NCBI GenBank assembly: GCA_907164885.2
Contig: OU015492.1
Span: 43,437,893-43,501,892 of the forward strand
DNA: 64,000 nt
Reading direction: 5' to 3'
DNA from: Dolomedes plantarius
Taxonomy: Eukaryota > Arthropoda > Arachnida > Araneae > Dolomedidae
Each line of letters starts with the position of its first letter. Within the stretch, counting starts at the first letter, position 1. Positions 34,000 through 45,006 of the stretch are shown here, piece after piece. The translations under genes and the position numbers were made by a program. Under the pieces are notes generated by a model, which saw only the letters and a program-made list of their open reading frames with translations, made no database searches and was not told the origin of the DNA.

Positions 34000-34222
34000 T
34001 CAAATGCGGAGGCAATTGCCGGATACACATTCGTCTTTATTCACCGCAGTTTTTGCTAGCCGTTTTATTATGGAAGCCCCATATATACTCCCTATGAAGC
34101 CAGAATTACTCCCTATGAAAGGACGACACATACGGAAGTATTTTAGAGGCGCGACACCGGGAATCGATCCGAGCACCGTCAGCACCGAAAGCCAGCGCGC
34201 TGAACCCAAAGGCCACCAAAGG
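34000..34222 (-). mobile_element. tRNA-derived SINE, same family as 12301-12521
   Basis: In minus orientation the B box is 'ggatcgattccc' (34170-34159) and the body has the 'ccataataaa'-like block complementing 'ttttattatgg' at 34062-34072. The poly-T at 33989-34002 is its A-rich tail. It sits between TA tracts. Confidence 0.75.
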
Positions 34223-34224
34223 TC

Positions 34225-34540
<316 letters not shown>

Positions 34541-34623
34541 AGTAAGTAAGTAAATTGAAATTAAAAGCATAACAGTAACAAAATTCGGAAAGTCTATATA
34601 AAACTAATTAAGCTTAATGATAA

Positions 34624-34850
34624 GGCCGCCCACATGGTATAGTGGTTAGCGTCTTGAACTGCCATGCAGTGGGCTTGGGTTCATATCCCGAGTAAGTCTT
34701 GGACGTTCCCGAGTTGTGCCGCCATAGGGAATATCTTGGCTCACCTAAATGGTGCTCCTATAATAAAGTAGCCAACAAGATTTTGTGGTGTTAATGGGAC
34801 GAATGTCTTCAAGTTTTCGAGAGCCTGCCACATCGGAAAAAAAGTTTCAT
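34624..34850 (+). mobile_element. tRNA-derived SINE, same family as 12301-12521
   Basis: A box within 'tggtatagtggttagc' and B box 'ggttcatatcc' (34678-34688) resemble a tRNA head. The body carries 'aaatggtgctcctataataa' and 'gggacgaatg', matching the other two copies. Confidence 0.78.
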
Positions 34851-35750
34851 AATAACTTACTTCACAGTTGCAACAATGTCGACATTGTCATTAAACGTTT
34901 GTTTCTGAAAGCTGTGATCTTTAAGGTAAATTCACCCCCAGAACTCTACAGTATTTAAGAAAAAATGGATAAAATAAACTTCGAATCCAGATGAATAAAG
35001 CTATAAGAACCCAACTGCTAAGTCACCCGCATTAGAAGGGAAGTAACGGTTAAGCTGTATACTGTAAGTTGTCGAAACATGGAGCATCATCATTGAAAGC
35101 AGCTTTCTGTTGCTTCAGTAAAACGAATACTAAAATAAAATTTATAAAACAACCGAAAATAAACATAATTAATAAATAGGAAGTATTAGAATAAAAGGAG
35201 AACTAATCTCAGTTGTGACACCTTCGGACAATTAAAAAAAGCTTTGACTTCATTAAAATAAAGTTATGGAATGTTTATTTACTATTGTAAATAATTTAAA
35301 GAATATAACTCACAAGTAATTAAATTCCTATTATATTTAATATTTCCATAGAACATATTATAGTAAGAAATATTCTTATTCTGAAAGAAATATTATTATT
35401 CTGTGTATTGAGGCATTGTGGTTCTATCATTTGCGAATATACCCCATGTTTAGTAGAGTTAATGAGTGTGATACTTTTACTCTTGGGCTTGATGATTTGG
35501 CGTGTTTTTTACATGTTGTATTTATCGTAAAAATTACGTCTTTCAGATACGATTCTTTGTTTGATGATAGTGTTGAAATCGTAGGTACTGTGTATTTGAA
35601 AAGGCATAAATGATCTTAATAAAAAATACATTAGAAGGTTACATTTTTTTTTGCCCGTTATTTGAACAGATGACTTGAAAGTAACTTAGCTTTTCTGTTT
35701 GCTTTTATGCATTAACTCAAACTGTCTGACCTCGACAGAACTGTCTTTAC
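34851..35750. other. AT-rich spacer
   Basis: No supported feature. The 65-codon frame at 35416-35613 has no recognisable content. Confidence 0.4.
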
Positions 35751-35758
35751 ATTTAGAG

Positions 35759-37609
35759 CAGTGGCTCGTAACCGGTGGTCCGAGAGAACTGAAGAAGTGG
35801 TCCGCGAGGTAAGGCGCGATTAAATAAAAATGGTTTTATTGTTTGATAAAGATTACAAATTTAAATAATTTTAACGTAGGATTACGTTCCTCAATTAACT
35901 GTCTTAAGGAGAGAAAAAAATTGTTTGGCGTTGCGAGTCATCATTTTGGTAGCGCGCCAAACCCAGAAGCAGTAAGCAATTAAACAGAAAAATACCAAAA
36001 TGCGCCCCCCCCCCAAAAAAAAATAGGGTAAGCAACGATAAGTAATCCTACGTTAATAACCCGGGGTAGTTTTGTTAGAAGAGAGTATCTGAAATATTTC
36101 TTTTAAAGTGGAAGCAAAAAATTTTTAGTTCCCAAAATTTTTTGTTTAAATTTTTAAAATTTCTGTATTTCTTCCGCTTTCTGATGTTTCGAGTACGAAA
36201 AAAAATTTTTTTTGTTCTGCTTAAAAATTTATAATATATTTTCTGTGACGTGGCATCGCAGATATTTTGCAGCTAGCAAAGCCATTGCAAGCTGAAAAAT
36301 CTCGTTTCTTTTTAAGTTTTCGTAAGCTTTTATGTTTGCTATTAAATTTTCGTTACGTTAATCTTGTTATTAAGTTTATTTGTAACTTTTTTATGTCCAA
36401 CTCATATAGTATTTTTTTTATCTTAATTTTTCATTTCTTAACGTAACTAAAACACAATTGCAAAACCCCTCCCATTCTAGGAAATTCTTTTGAAGTTTCT
36501 CTTCCTGCCAGTTGAAGGAAGAGGATACTTCCCCAATCCCCGTTACGAAGCGTCACAGGCCGCTTCATTCCAGCGTTAGTCATCGTCAAGGTATCTGCTC
36601 TACATAAGGCACGCCGATCTTTCGGTTTTCTCCGGCTCTGACGGAGAAACGGAATAACGGAATATTTAAGGGGACAGTGGACTTTCAAATCTGTGAAATT
36701 TGTCCAAAAATTCGATTTTTTTTATTTATTGAATTGTGAAACTACAGACGAGTAGGAATGTGTTGCAAAAAGAATTTTTAATTCCTGTGATTACTTTCAT
36801 CGTTACAGGCATTTGTATTTAATTTAGATATTATGTGGTTACTAATAGCAATAATTTTAAATGTGTTTTCCTCAAAATAAAAATTTTCATGTCATTCGAA
36901 TATTCAAACTTCCCCAGGCGCATTTCTAATTATCGTATTGCTTTGAAATTTAAGTTTTATATACTTAACTGTATATCAAATAAATCTTATTGAAAAAATA
37001 TGCTTCGTAGCTTAAAATTTCTAAATTTTGTACTTGAAAAGATGATTTATAGGTATTTTGCGTAATAAAAAGGGTGTTTTCACTTTTATTGTAAGTTCTA
37101 TAAGGTATCCTGAAAATAAAAATTACTATATTATATGCAAAAGAAATGCGCATGCAACATTTTTAATTAGACCAATTTTTGATATAATTAATAATTAATA
37201 ATTCATAAATTATTAATATTTCATCTTTAAATTCCAACCACTTTTACATATCTATGGTACTAATCACATATTCAAATTTCAAGCAAATCCATTCAAAACA
37301 AAAAAAGTTAGGTTTGAAGGTCCACTGTCCCCTTAACGCCGGCTTAAGCTAGGATCGTTTTCGGATCCTTGAGGCGGCCGAGGGATTTTCATTGCTAATT
37401 TCTCTGTAAACCATACTACCTTGACCTTGACCTTGACCTTTGTAAAATTTTATTAAAGTTGTTCATCACATTTTTTTTTTTTTGTTTGTTTGTTTGTTCA
37501 GAAAATAAACCCATTTTTTCCTCTAAAAGGATCGGGCTAGGAGATGTTCCCTGACGATTTTTTTTTTCCGACAAGTGGTTCCTGATCAACAGAAGGCCGG
37601 GAACCACTG
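35759..37609. mobile_element. hAT element remnant, 1851 bp, with near-perfect 8-bp TSD
   Basis: Starts 'cagtggctcgtaaccggtgg' and ends 'ccgggaaccactg'. Flanked by atttagag (35751-35758) and atttcgag (37610-37617), 7 of 8 identical. 'CAGTGGTTC..AACC' termini are typical of hAT transposons. No transposase frame survives. It carries a copy of the 14935-type dispersed repeat and a nested TTAA MITE. Confidence 0.82.
36670..37332. mobile_element. TTAA-flanked MITE, 663 bp (piggyBac-like target)
   Basis: Terminal inverted repeats 'ggggacagtggactttcaaa' and the complement ending 'gaaggtccactgtcccc' lie between TTAA tetranucleotides (36666-36669, 37333-37336). TTAA duplication is the piggyBac signature. 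Non-coding. Nested in the hAT element. Confidence 0.85.
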
Positions 37610-37772
37610 ATTTCGAGGAATACAAAGGCATTTGAATGTTTTTAAATGCCTCTTGTTGAAAAAAAAAATTTGGGGGCCACGCCCTCACGTGGTTGCTAAA
37701 GGTTCATCACAGGAATGGATGCTGTAAGGGTGAAACACTTGGCCTGGTCTTTGAGTGCAGACAGCTTCGAGA

Positions 37773-37959
37773 AATAAACAGGAAATTCAACGTAAATAAA
37801 GCACAAATAGCAGTAAGGTGTAATTTTGTATACGGCCGTTTCGAAGCTACAAAGGAGCTTCTTCATCAGTGTAAAGAACTAAGTGGCAGCTAAGTGGCGT
37901 ATACAAAATTACACCTTTCTGCTATTTGTGCTTTATTTATGTTGGATTTCCTGTTTATT
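37773..37959 (-). ncRNA. Long hairpin with a hammerhead-ribozyme-like core
   Basis: Two 61-bp arms (37773-37833 and 37899-37959) are nearly perfect inverted repeats. In the 65-bp loop the minus strand reads CTGATGA (37869-37863), then a 6-bp stem GAAGCT/AGCTTC with a 7-nt loop, then GAAAC (37842-37838). That is the conserved hammerhead core: CUGAUGA, stem II, GAAA. A minimal stem III (AC-ggcc-GU) followed by A could supply an NUH cleavage site. The bases directly before CTGATGA pair poorly with those after the site, so stem I is not convincing close to the core. The 61-bp arms could act as a distal stem I. Penelope-like retroelements carry such motifs; no such gene is present here. Confidence 0.45.
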
Positions 37960-37964
37960 CCTTG

Positions 37965-39085
37965 AGCACAAAAATTTTGTCTTTTCTTTTCAGCTTCGAG
38001 AAAGTCATTCTCTCCTAAAAGATTTGGACTCAACGTAGTTATTTAGCACCATTATGCGAGTCGTGATGCTTGATTAGTCTGCATTTCACTTCCTTGCAGG
38101 AAATTAAACATAATTAAATTTTCACACAAACGCTTGTTATTAAATAGCATGTTAATGGATCTTGTTAGAGTTAAATGTTTTGCGTTTATAGATGTTTCGG
38201 TTCATAAACCAAGCAATTTCTCTGCAATTATATATTTTTATACATTTAGTATAACTCAACTGCCCATTAAAGTTAGATTGCATTTCTGCCAGTGTTTTGC
38301 TGTGATGACTGTTCTGTTCCAAAAATTGGAAGTAAAAATTATGTAATGCCTAATGAAATTTCGTTTGTATGGCCTTACAAAACTTCATGCAATCTGAGTT
38401 GGTGCAGAATTTAGGTTAATCCGTTTTGTCTGGATTTAGAGAAATCTGAAAATGGTTACAATATTAATAAAGCTTAAAGTCATTTTGAACCCTACTTTAA
38501 ATTTATCATTAAATACAATCATTAAAAAAATTAAATTTAGCCTTCGTGCCCTCAGTGTTATTAAGAAAATTTCTGAAAAATGCATCTTCCCTATATTTAT
38601 GCAGTGTCAAATATACAAGCGCTCGCCTATAACTATCCAAACTTTACATAGCTGTAATTAAACGGTATATCAAAATTAAAATTCCCACGTGCGTAGATTT
38701 ATCCCCTGGGAGCAAACGCAATTTTTCTTGGTACCCTACCAAACTGCTGCCAACTTGTGTGGATAATACGTAGTTAGTTCTGCATACTCCTCAGTGTTTC
38801 GCAATCACATTCTATACCATGTTTCACTTATAATTTTGTTATAGTATTTTCCAAGTACTTTATTCCACTTTGTTAAGGACTTTATTAGATTTTTTAATAT
38901 TTTAATTTATCTCGCACAAAGTCGTCTTGAAATAATTTTTTTCGTTGGTTTCGAGCAGAAAACATCCCTTCAAAAGAGGATTATACATTGTTCAACATAT
39001 TGTTCAGTTTTAAAAAAAAACTTTAGTGTATTCACTGTAAATAAATGTAAGCAATACAAATTCGAATTAAAAAAATAAGAACCTA
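37965..39085. other. AT-rich spacer
   Basis: No supported feature. Confidence 0.4.
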
Positions 39086-39243
39086 ATTGTTGTTTTTGTT
39101 GTTCCTAATGCCCCCTAGCCGGTCTAAGGATTTAACGTGTCTATATTCGGCCTAGACATGGAGGTATATAATGGCGCTTGTCGGGATTCGATCCGATCAC
39201 CCTCAGTACCGAAAGCCAACGCCGATAGGCTACCTCTGGCCCA
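39086..39243 (-). mobile_element. (CAA)n-tailed SINE, internally shortened copy
   Basis: The minus strand carries a tRNA-like head with B box 'ggatcgaatccc' (39198-39187) and ends 'ggcattaggaacaacaaaaa'. The head and tail match the longer copy at 39655-39996 but most of the body is missing. Confidence 0.7.
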
Positions 39244-39654
39244 AGAAGAAAATTTTCAAAGCAAATTTTTTTTATTCTTTGTCCCTTAAATTAATGAAAC
39301 TCTAAAGGCTATTATATGACAATTTTTTCCTCTTCTTTTTTATATTGTGTCACGCATTCTCTGCTCTCTTTTAGGGTACACGTGTTTTCTTTACTATATG
39401 GTTTCTATTTCTTTTTCTGCTTCCCGTGTTGGCAGTTCCATCCTTCCCAATTTTGCTCAGGGGGAATGGCAGCTCTCCCTGGGCATCAATTTTCTTGTCT
39501 TGGCTCACTATTATAAACGTGCTGTTACTCTGCTCCTGGTATTAGCTTTTGAAGTCCGAAATTATCTTAATTTACAGTTATGCATAGTTAATAACGCTTT
39601 TTTTCCAATTCTCTGCCTCGTTTCACTAGTTTTGGTGCTATTGTCACTGTTAAT

Positions 39655-39996
39655 AGTGTTGTTGTTGTTGTTTCTAATGCCTCCTGGCTGGAAGTTATCC
39701 AGACCACGTACATATAGGGTTGCGGGCTGAGGGTTATAACGGTATCACAAGAGTCTAAGTCCGATTGAGCCAGGTGCCACAGCGATTTTTACCGAGCAAC
39801 CCCAGGGGTGACATCTGGGGGAATCGTACCCTTTCCCGCCCTCTCTGACCTCATAAAGGGACTTTCCAGCATACGAATGTAACGTGCCCACATCCGACCT
39901 AGGCACGGAGGCATTGCATTGAGCTTGTTGGGATTCGATCCGCACAACCTCAGCACCGAAAGCCGACATGCTACCACTTGGCTACCTCAAGCCCGC
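39655..39996 (-). mobile_element. (CAA)n-tailed tRNA-derived SINE, fullest copy
   Basis: Minus orientation: head 'gaggtagccaagtggtagca', B box 'cggatcgaatccca', a ~200-bp body, and a tail 'ggcattagaaacaacaacaa'. It defines a second SINE family, distinct in body and tail from the one at 12301-12521, though the heads are similar. Confidence 0.78.
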
Positions 39997-40965
39997 TGTT
40001 AATAGTAATGATAGTTAAAGTAATAGTAGTGATAGTTATAGCAATAATAATAGTAATAGTGATAAAAATCAAATATGTTGTCTAAATGCGATTGATTAGG
40101 GTGTTCCTAAAATCTTCGTTATGTAACAGAATCTGAAAAAGATAAATGAAAGATGTGGGGTAAAAAAATTAGCGATGAAAGGAAACACATATATACATGT
40201 TAAAATACGAGTGTTTAAATTTCTTGGTAGTGCATAGTGACAAATTTAAAGGAAAACATAATACTGATTACCATTATTTATTTCCCTTAATTCTTCAGTC
40301 AATTTTTTTTTACCTAGAAAAACGAATTAGTGAGATTTCACCTCGTTAACACAATTCTCCGCCAACTAAATACGCTGACCAACCCCCAAAGAAAGGAATA
40401 ATCAGCGACAGTGTTCCCCTAGATTCTCGCAATCACTTTTCAGTTTCTAAGAATAACCTCTGAAGATGACTCCACGAAAGTCATATTTTCCCTCACGTCT
40501 AATGTCGTCTTGTTTTTGGTGCCATCGCGTGACGACCCGATTCCTGCCCGATTTCTAACGAAGGAACCTTGCGAACATTTTTTTTTTTTCCATTCTCGTC
40601 CTCCAACCGTGGCCCACTGCAAATTCCGCTCCTGACCCCAAATTTCTCCGCGAGTACGTGACCCGGGATTTGATGAAGCGCTATGACCTGGAAACGTGAA
40701 TACCTGGCGTGGAATTCGGTACTTAAAAATCCGTCCTCTCCAATTTACGACCCCCTGTACATGACAGCCGTTCATTTCCAAGAATAAATAAAACAAATTA
40801 TAATTTTCTTTCCATTTTTTTTTCTTCTCAGTTAAGTCTTTTAATAGTAATTAACCTATCATGAAAGTTTTTTTCCCATTCAAAGAAACCAAACAAGGTC
40901 TTATTTTAGTAGTAATATTACACGCAAATATGGGTAGCAGATATGAATGAGTCAAACTTAAACTA
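39997..40965. other. Non-coding spacer
   Basis: (AGTAAT)-like low complexity at 40000-40060. A 118-codon minus frame (40440-40796) shows no recognisable domain. Confidence 0.35.
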
Positions 40966-41065
40966 CCGTATTTTTCGGGCGATAAGACGAACCTCAAATT
41001 TATTGGAGGATTTTTAGAAAAGAATATTTTGTATTTTGTTAGGTATATAAAGGTAGTTAATAGAG

Positions 41066-41070
<5 letters not shown>

Positions 41071-41153
<83 letters not shown>
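41071..41153. repeat. (TA)n microsatellite
   Basis: Inside the outer MITE. Confidence 0.95.
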
Positions 41154-41156
<3 letters not shown>

Positions 41157-41195
41157 AAAATATGTGTAATAAATATAACAAATTATATATATGTA

Positions 41196-41928
41196 TAGTG
41201 CCCAGTATAAAGGGCTCAAGCAGGCCCTGATTTTCCATTAAGCCCAGTAGGCCCTGGGCTAGGGGCCCACGAGTGTTGGGGGGGGGGCGCCCCAAAATTT
41301 TTATTTTAAAAGAAAAAATTCCCAATTCATTTTTTTTATTTTACCCTTTTTAATAGCAATTTTTTTATATATCCTTTCAAATTTGATTGATAGGTTCATC
41401 ATATGTATAGTTATATGTATAGTTCATAATATGCATGTTATAGTGTATATAAGGGAATAATAAGTTTTCCTGGTTGCATTGTATTGGTGTTTTAATTATG
41501 AAGTTAATAAGTTGTATTGCTTTTTGTTATTTGATAATGTTCTAGGCTTCTAATAGCCAATTCTTGGTAAACTGATACTTTCACAATGATTCATGATTAT
41601 TATTTTCTTTTTGTCAATTTCGGAAATTTTACCCCCACATCAGTGTTAATGGGCCCCCATCCCGAGTTGTGGCTATAGTCAAGAATTTTCTAAATCGGAC
41701 CCTGTGCTGAAGTTAAAAAAAGTGATTTTTAGATATTTGTTAGTATTGATAAAATAAAATCTTTTGACTTGTATAAAAGGCTTAAGTCTATCAATTTTGT
41801 ATACAAAAGTACATTTCGTTTTACCAAAGATTTAAGTCGAAAATATTGGTCTGCGATTGGTATAAAAGCCAATAACTTGGTATATTTAAATCACTGTTTT
41901 TGACTTAAGCCCTTTATACCGGGCACCA
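41196..41928. mobile_element. Middle MITE, GTGCCCRGTATAAAGGGCT termini, TA-flanked
   Basis: Left 'tagtgcccagtataaagggc' and right 'gccctttataccgggcacca' are inverted, between TA dinucleotides (41194-41195, 41929-41930). The right half has 'ggtataaaagcc' and 'gtataaaaggctt' repeats echoing the terminus. Confidence 0.8.
41221..41704. mobile_element. Inner hAT-type MITE, 484 bp
   Basis: Starts 'caggccctgatttt' and ends 'aaatcggaccctg'. Flanking octamers ggctcaag and tgctgaag agree at 6 of 8 positions. 'CAGGGCCGGATT'-type termini and 'gggcccc' blocks are typical of a widespread hAT MITE group. Nested in the middle MITE. Confidence 0.68.
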
Positions 41929-42344
41929 TAGATATATAATAAATATTTCCAATATATATAATAAAATATTCATTTTATTTCAATGTTACCTTCGGACCAT
42001 AAGACGCACCCCAATTATAAGTCGATTTTTTATGTAGAAATGTGCGTCTTTGGCCCGAAAAATACGATATACGTTCTTCAGTATGACCGATTTTGGTTAC
42101 ATTAGTGGAAGTGATTCATTAATGTAAGTGCATAGCAACAGATTGTACATTTTTTATTAAACACGAGTCTGAAGTAAAAGAATGTTCAGACAGATTACTA
42201 ATGAATGCTGTACATTGAAAATATAAAGTATCATTATTATTATCTGGGTAAAGTACGTCAGATACAAATAAAAAGGACTTTGAAAGAAACTCAATCGCAT
42301 TTACTACTTCCAATTTCCTCTCTTGAGTTGTTCATTTCGAAATA

Positions 42345-43313
42345 CAGTAACCACCGCTTATAGTGATCAGTGGTTATAAGAATCAACCGTTTATAAGAAT
42401 CAATATCGGAAAAACAAAAACAAATGTATTATTTCCATGTGAAAATTTTCGCGTTAAAGAATCAATCCTTCGGTTTTAAGAATCAGTTTACACTCTTCGC
42501 TTTCCTTTCATTTTTCCAAAAAAGCCACTTAAACCCTCAAAAGGTACGAAGTTCTTTCTTTATTCTTTTTAAAAGAAAGAGTGATAAGATGGGATGGAAT
42601 ACAGTCGTAAAATGCACCCCTTTCTTTGTTAGACATAACATAATAGTTTCCCCTTAGACGCTTTAGCTAAAAACTGTTCTATTAGCTTGACCCAAGGGCA
42701 TCCTAACCGTGCGGATACGATTTCACTTTTCTCCACTGACAAACAAAGACAGGGACTCTTTTTTCCCACCTCCCACATCCTGGTTGGGGCTTCCTGGACC
42801 CTGAAACACATAAATCTTCGGGGAAGTGTCTACTATCACTTAGGAAAACGTGACATTATTAGATTCAGCACGTTATCAAACCGTGAAACGTAAGCTAGAT
42901 GATGAATCTTGGTCTGAAACTATTGGTATTGAAAGAGGTATAAACAGCCTCCTGAAAACTTCATTACGTCAAACTACCATAGAAAACTTTTTCTTGCACT
43001 CTTCCTGTAGTTGAAATGTTAAACTGTTAAGCAGGTATGTTGTAACAAATATTGGAATTTTTTTCTTCTCTTACTATAATCATGTGTATCTAAGGTCTAG
43101 AAATTATGCTGTATTTTTAAAATTATAAAAAGAATTATAATAAAAGATAATTAACGTAAATTAAAGAGTATTTTATAGTAAATTATCTAATATATGTATA
43201 TATAGGTGTGTGTGTGCCTGTCCAAAAACCTAAATTTCGGCTATAAGAATCAACCGCTTATAAGAATAAAAAACAGTAATAACAAACGTGATTCTTATAA
43301 GCGGAAATCACTG
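42345..43313 (+). mobile_element. pogo/Tigger-like element remnant, 969 bp
   Basis: Left 'cagtaaccaccgcttata' after TA (42343-42344). Right complement 'ttataagcggaaatcactg' before TA. 'cttataagaatca' motifs repeat near both ends. Near 42860-43015 the plus strand encodes residues KRKLDDESWSETIGIERG and then QTTIENFF shortly before a stop, like the basic, phenylalanine-ending tail of Tigger transposases. The rest is lost. Confidence 0.72.
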
Positions 43314-43679
43314 TACTAGTTAGACGCTGGTTACAACTCCTCATCTACTCAGCATATGGCTGGCAAACTTAATTTTCAGCGAACTATCAAAACCATAAAC
43401 AAAACGTAATTTCTCCCACCGGCTCAGTTCTTCAACATCTCGCTTAACACGTGTTTATCCACAGGGTCTTGATGTTTAATATCCATGAATATTAGTCTGT
43501 TTAAAAGATTAGATGTTTAATAGGATGTCAACTTGAGCACCTATGTCATTAGTTGGCTCATTATAGCGTTAGATGTAGCTTGCTGTTAGTTTTTCAGGTT
43601 TTCATGTTTGCCGGATTTAACAAAGTGTATGCGATCAAGTTAAGTCTTTGAGTAATCTTTATTTAAATTAAGAATTTTA

Positions 43680-44640
43680 GGGCTTCCAAATATCCGGATT
43701 TCCTGTTAACTCGGTTATTTGATAGTAATTTTAAAATTAGCCGGTGGATACCGTATAACCGAATAAAAAGGAATATTACTGAATTTTATAAATGTTACTT
43801 TTATTGCTTTTAAATTTTAAATTACAAAATTTTGTTCATTATTTAAAAATTTAAATAATAAAATTTCAAAAACACTAATGCATTCAGTAATGCGCAAGAC
43901 TGCCTCGATCAAATTTTTGTACAGAAATATCTAGAAACTGAAAAGAAGGTTCTCCCCGAATCTCTTGAAGGCAGTTTCGCTGTTTTCAGTGCCTTTTACA
44001 GCAATTCAAGATTTTTTTTTGTTTTCTTAGAGGTTCTCTTGAAGATGTTAAGTTCCTGCTTTAAAGTGCGCTATCGTTTGATATTCTTACATGTTTCACG
44101 TTGGACGCGTTTGAAATGTATGAATTTAGATCTTCGTTTAATTATTTTCTGGTTCACTGTGAGATGCGAATTCTTCACACAAAATATCGTCTTATCCTCA
44201 GAATGCTGTATAGTCTCGTCAGGGAGATGTCTCTTCATAAAAGCTGTAGCAAAACTTAGAACAGATTTTATTGGAACATTTGTAGGATCATCAAGACATT
44301 TCATTAAAGACGTAATGTTGTCATATTTTCGCGATCCAAAAGCTTGTGAAATTGGCGTTTTCACACTTAAAACGAACTTCATACAATTTTTTGTTTTTAA
44401 CTTTTGTTTTAATGCCAATGTGTTTTCTTGAATAATTTTCGAAAATCGATTGCCCATATATTTCACAAATTAAAAAACAATATGTCGAAATTCAAATTTC
44501 AACGCCTATTTTATATGGAAAACTTTAAAAACGTAAGTTGTGGATATCCAGAAATATTAGACGGATATCGAATATGGTTAAGAATTCAAAAACCACATAT
44601 AACGGATACGGATTAATAGTGTGTAATATGAAGTAGAAAC
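43680..44640 (-). other. Unassigned region with a 131-codon minus frame
   Basis: The minus frame 44071-44466 (VKTPISQAFGSRKYDNITSL, then DKTIFCVKNSHLTVNQKI) is too long and stop-free to be trivially random in such AT-rich DNA. I recognise no family. 'atccgg' and 'ggatac' motifs near 43700-43750 recur, inverted, near 44540-44610, so it may be a degenerate DNA transposon. Confidence 0.3.
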
Positions 44641-45006
44641 AGACAACAATGGCGGAGGCGCCAAAATGTATGTAAATCGGAAAACTAAAGTAACATTATT
44701 CAAACCAACTCAGCAACGACTGCCATGCAACCAATGTGGAAAGTAACTAAAGTTAGGCTAGACATGAATGAAACATTCTTACTTCCAATTTTCATGTAGT
44801 ATGGTGTCACCGCAATGCAAGATAGTCCAAATCATACGCTAATCAGAATCAAAAACATTTCACATGTAGATATTTATTCCAATCTTCACAACCAGCAATT
44901 GTTGAGTAGAACACAAACATTGCAAGATGGCAGCAATTCAATTTAGAGGCATCGAAGAACGGGAGAGCTGGTCCCAAATATACAAATGCGTTTAAAAGCT
45001 ATTAGC
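44641..45006. other. Spacer
   Basis: Nothing recognised. Confidence 0.35.

Larger units (their letters stand above)
40966..42067. mobile_element. Outer MITE, CCGTATTTTTCGGGC termini, TA-flanked
   Basis: Left 'ccgtatttttcgggcgataa' after TA (40964-40965). Right complement 'ggcccgaaaaatacg' before TA (42068-42069). Internal 'aagacg' blocks near both ends are inverted too. It contains a (TA)n array and two further nested elements. Confidence 0.8.

Noticed and set aside
37416..37688. Coding frame at the right end of the hAT element
   Set aside because: Lysine/asparagine-rich translation of poly-A/T and 'ttgacc' repeats, with no hAT dimerisation motif.
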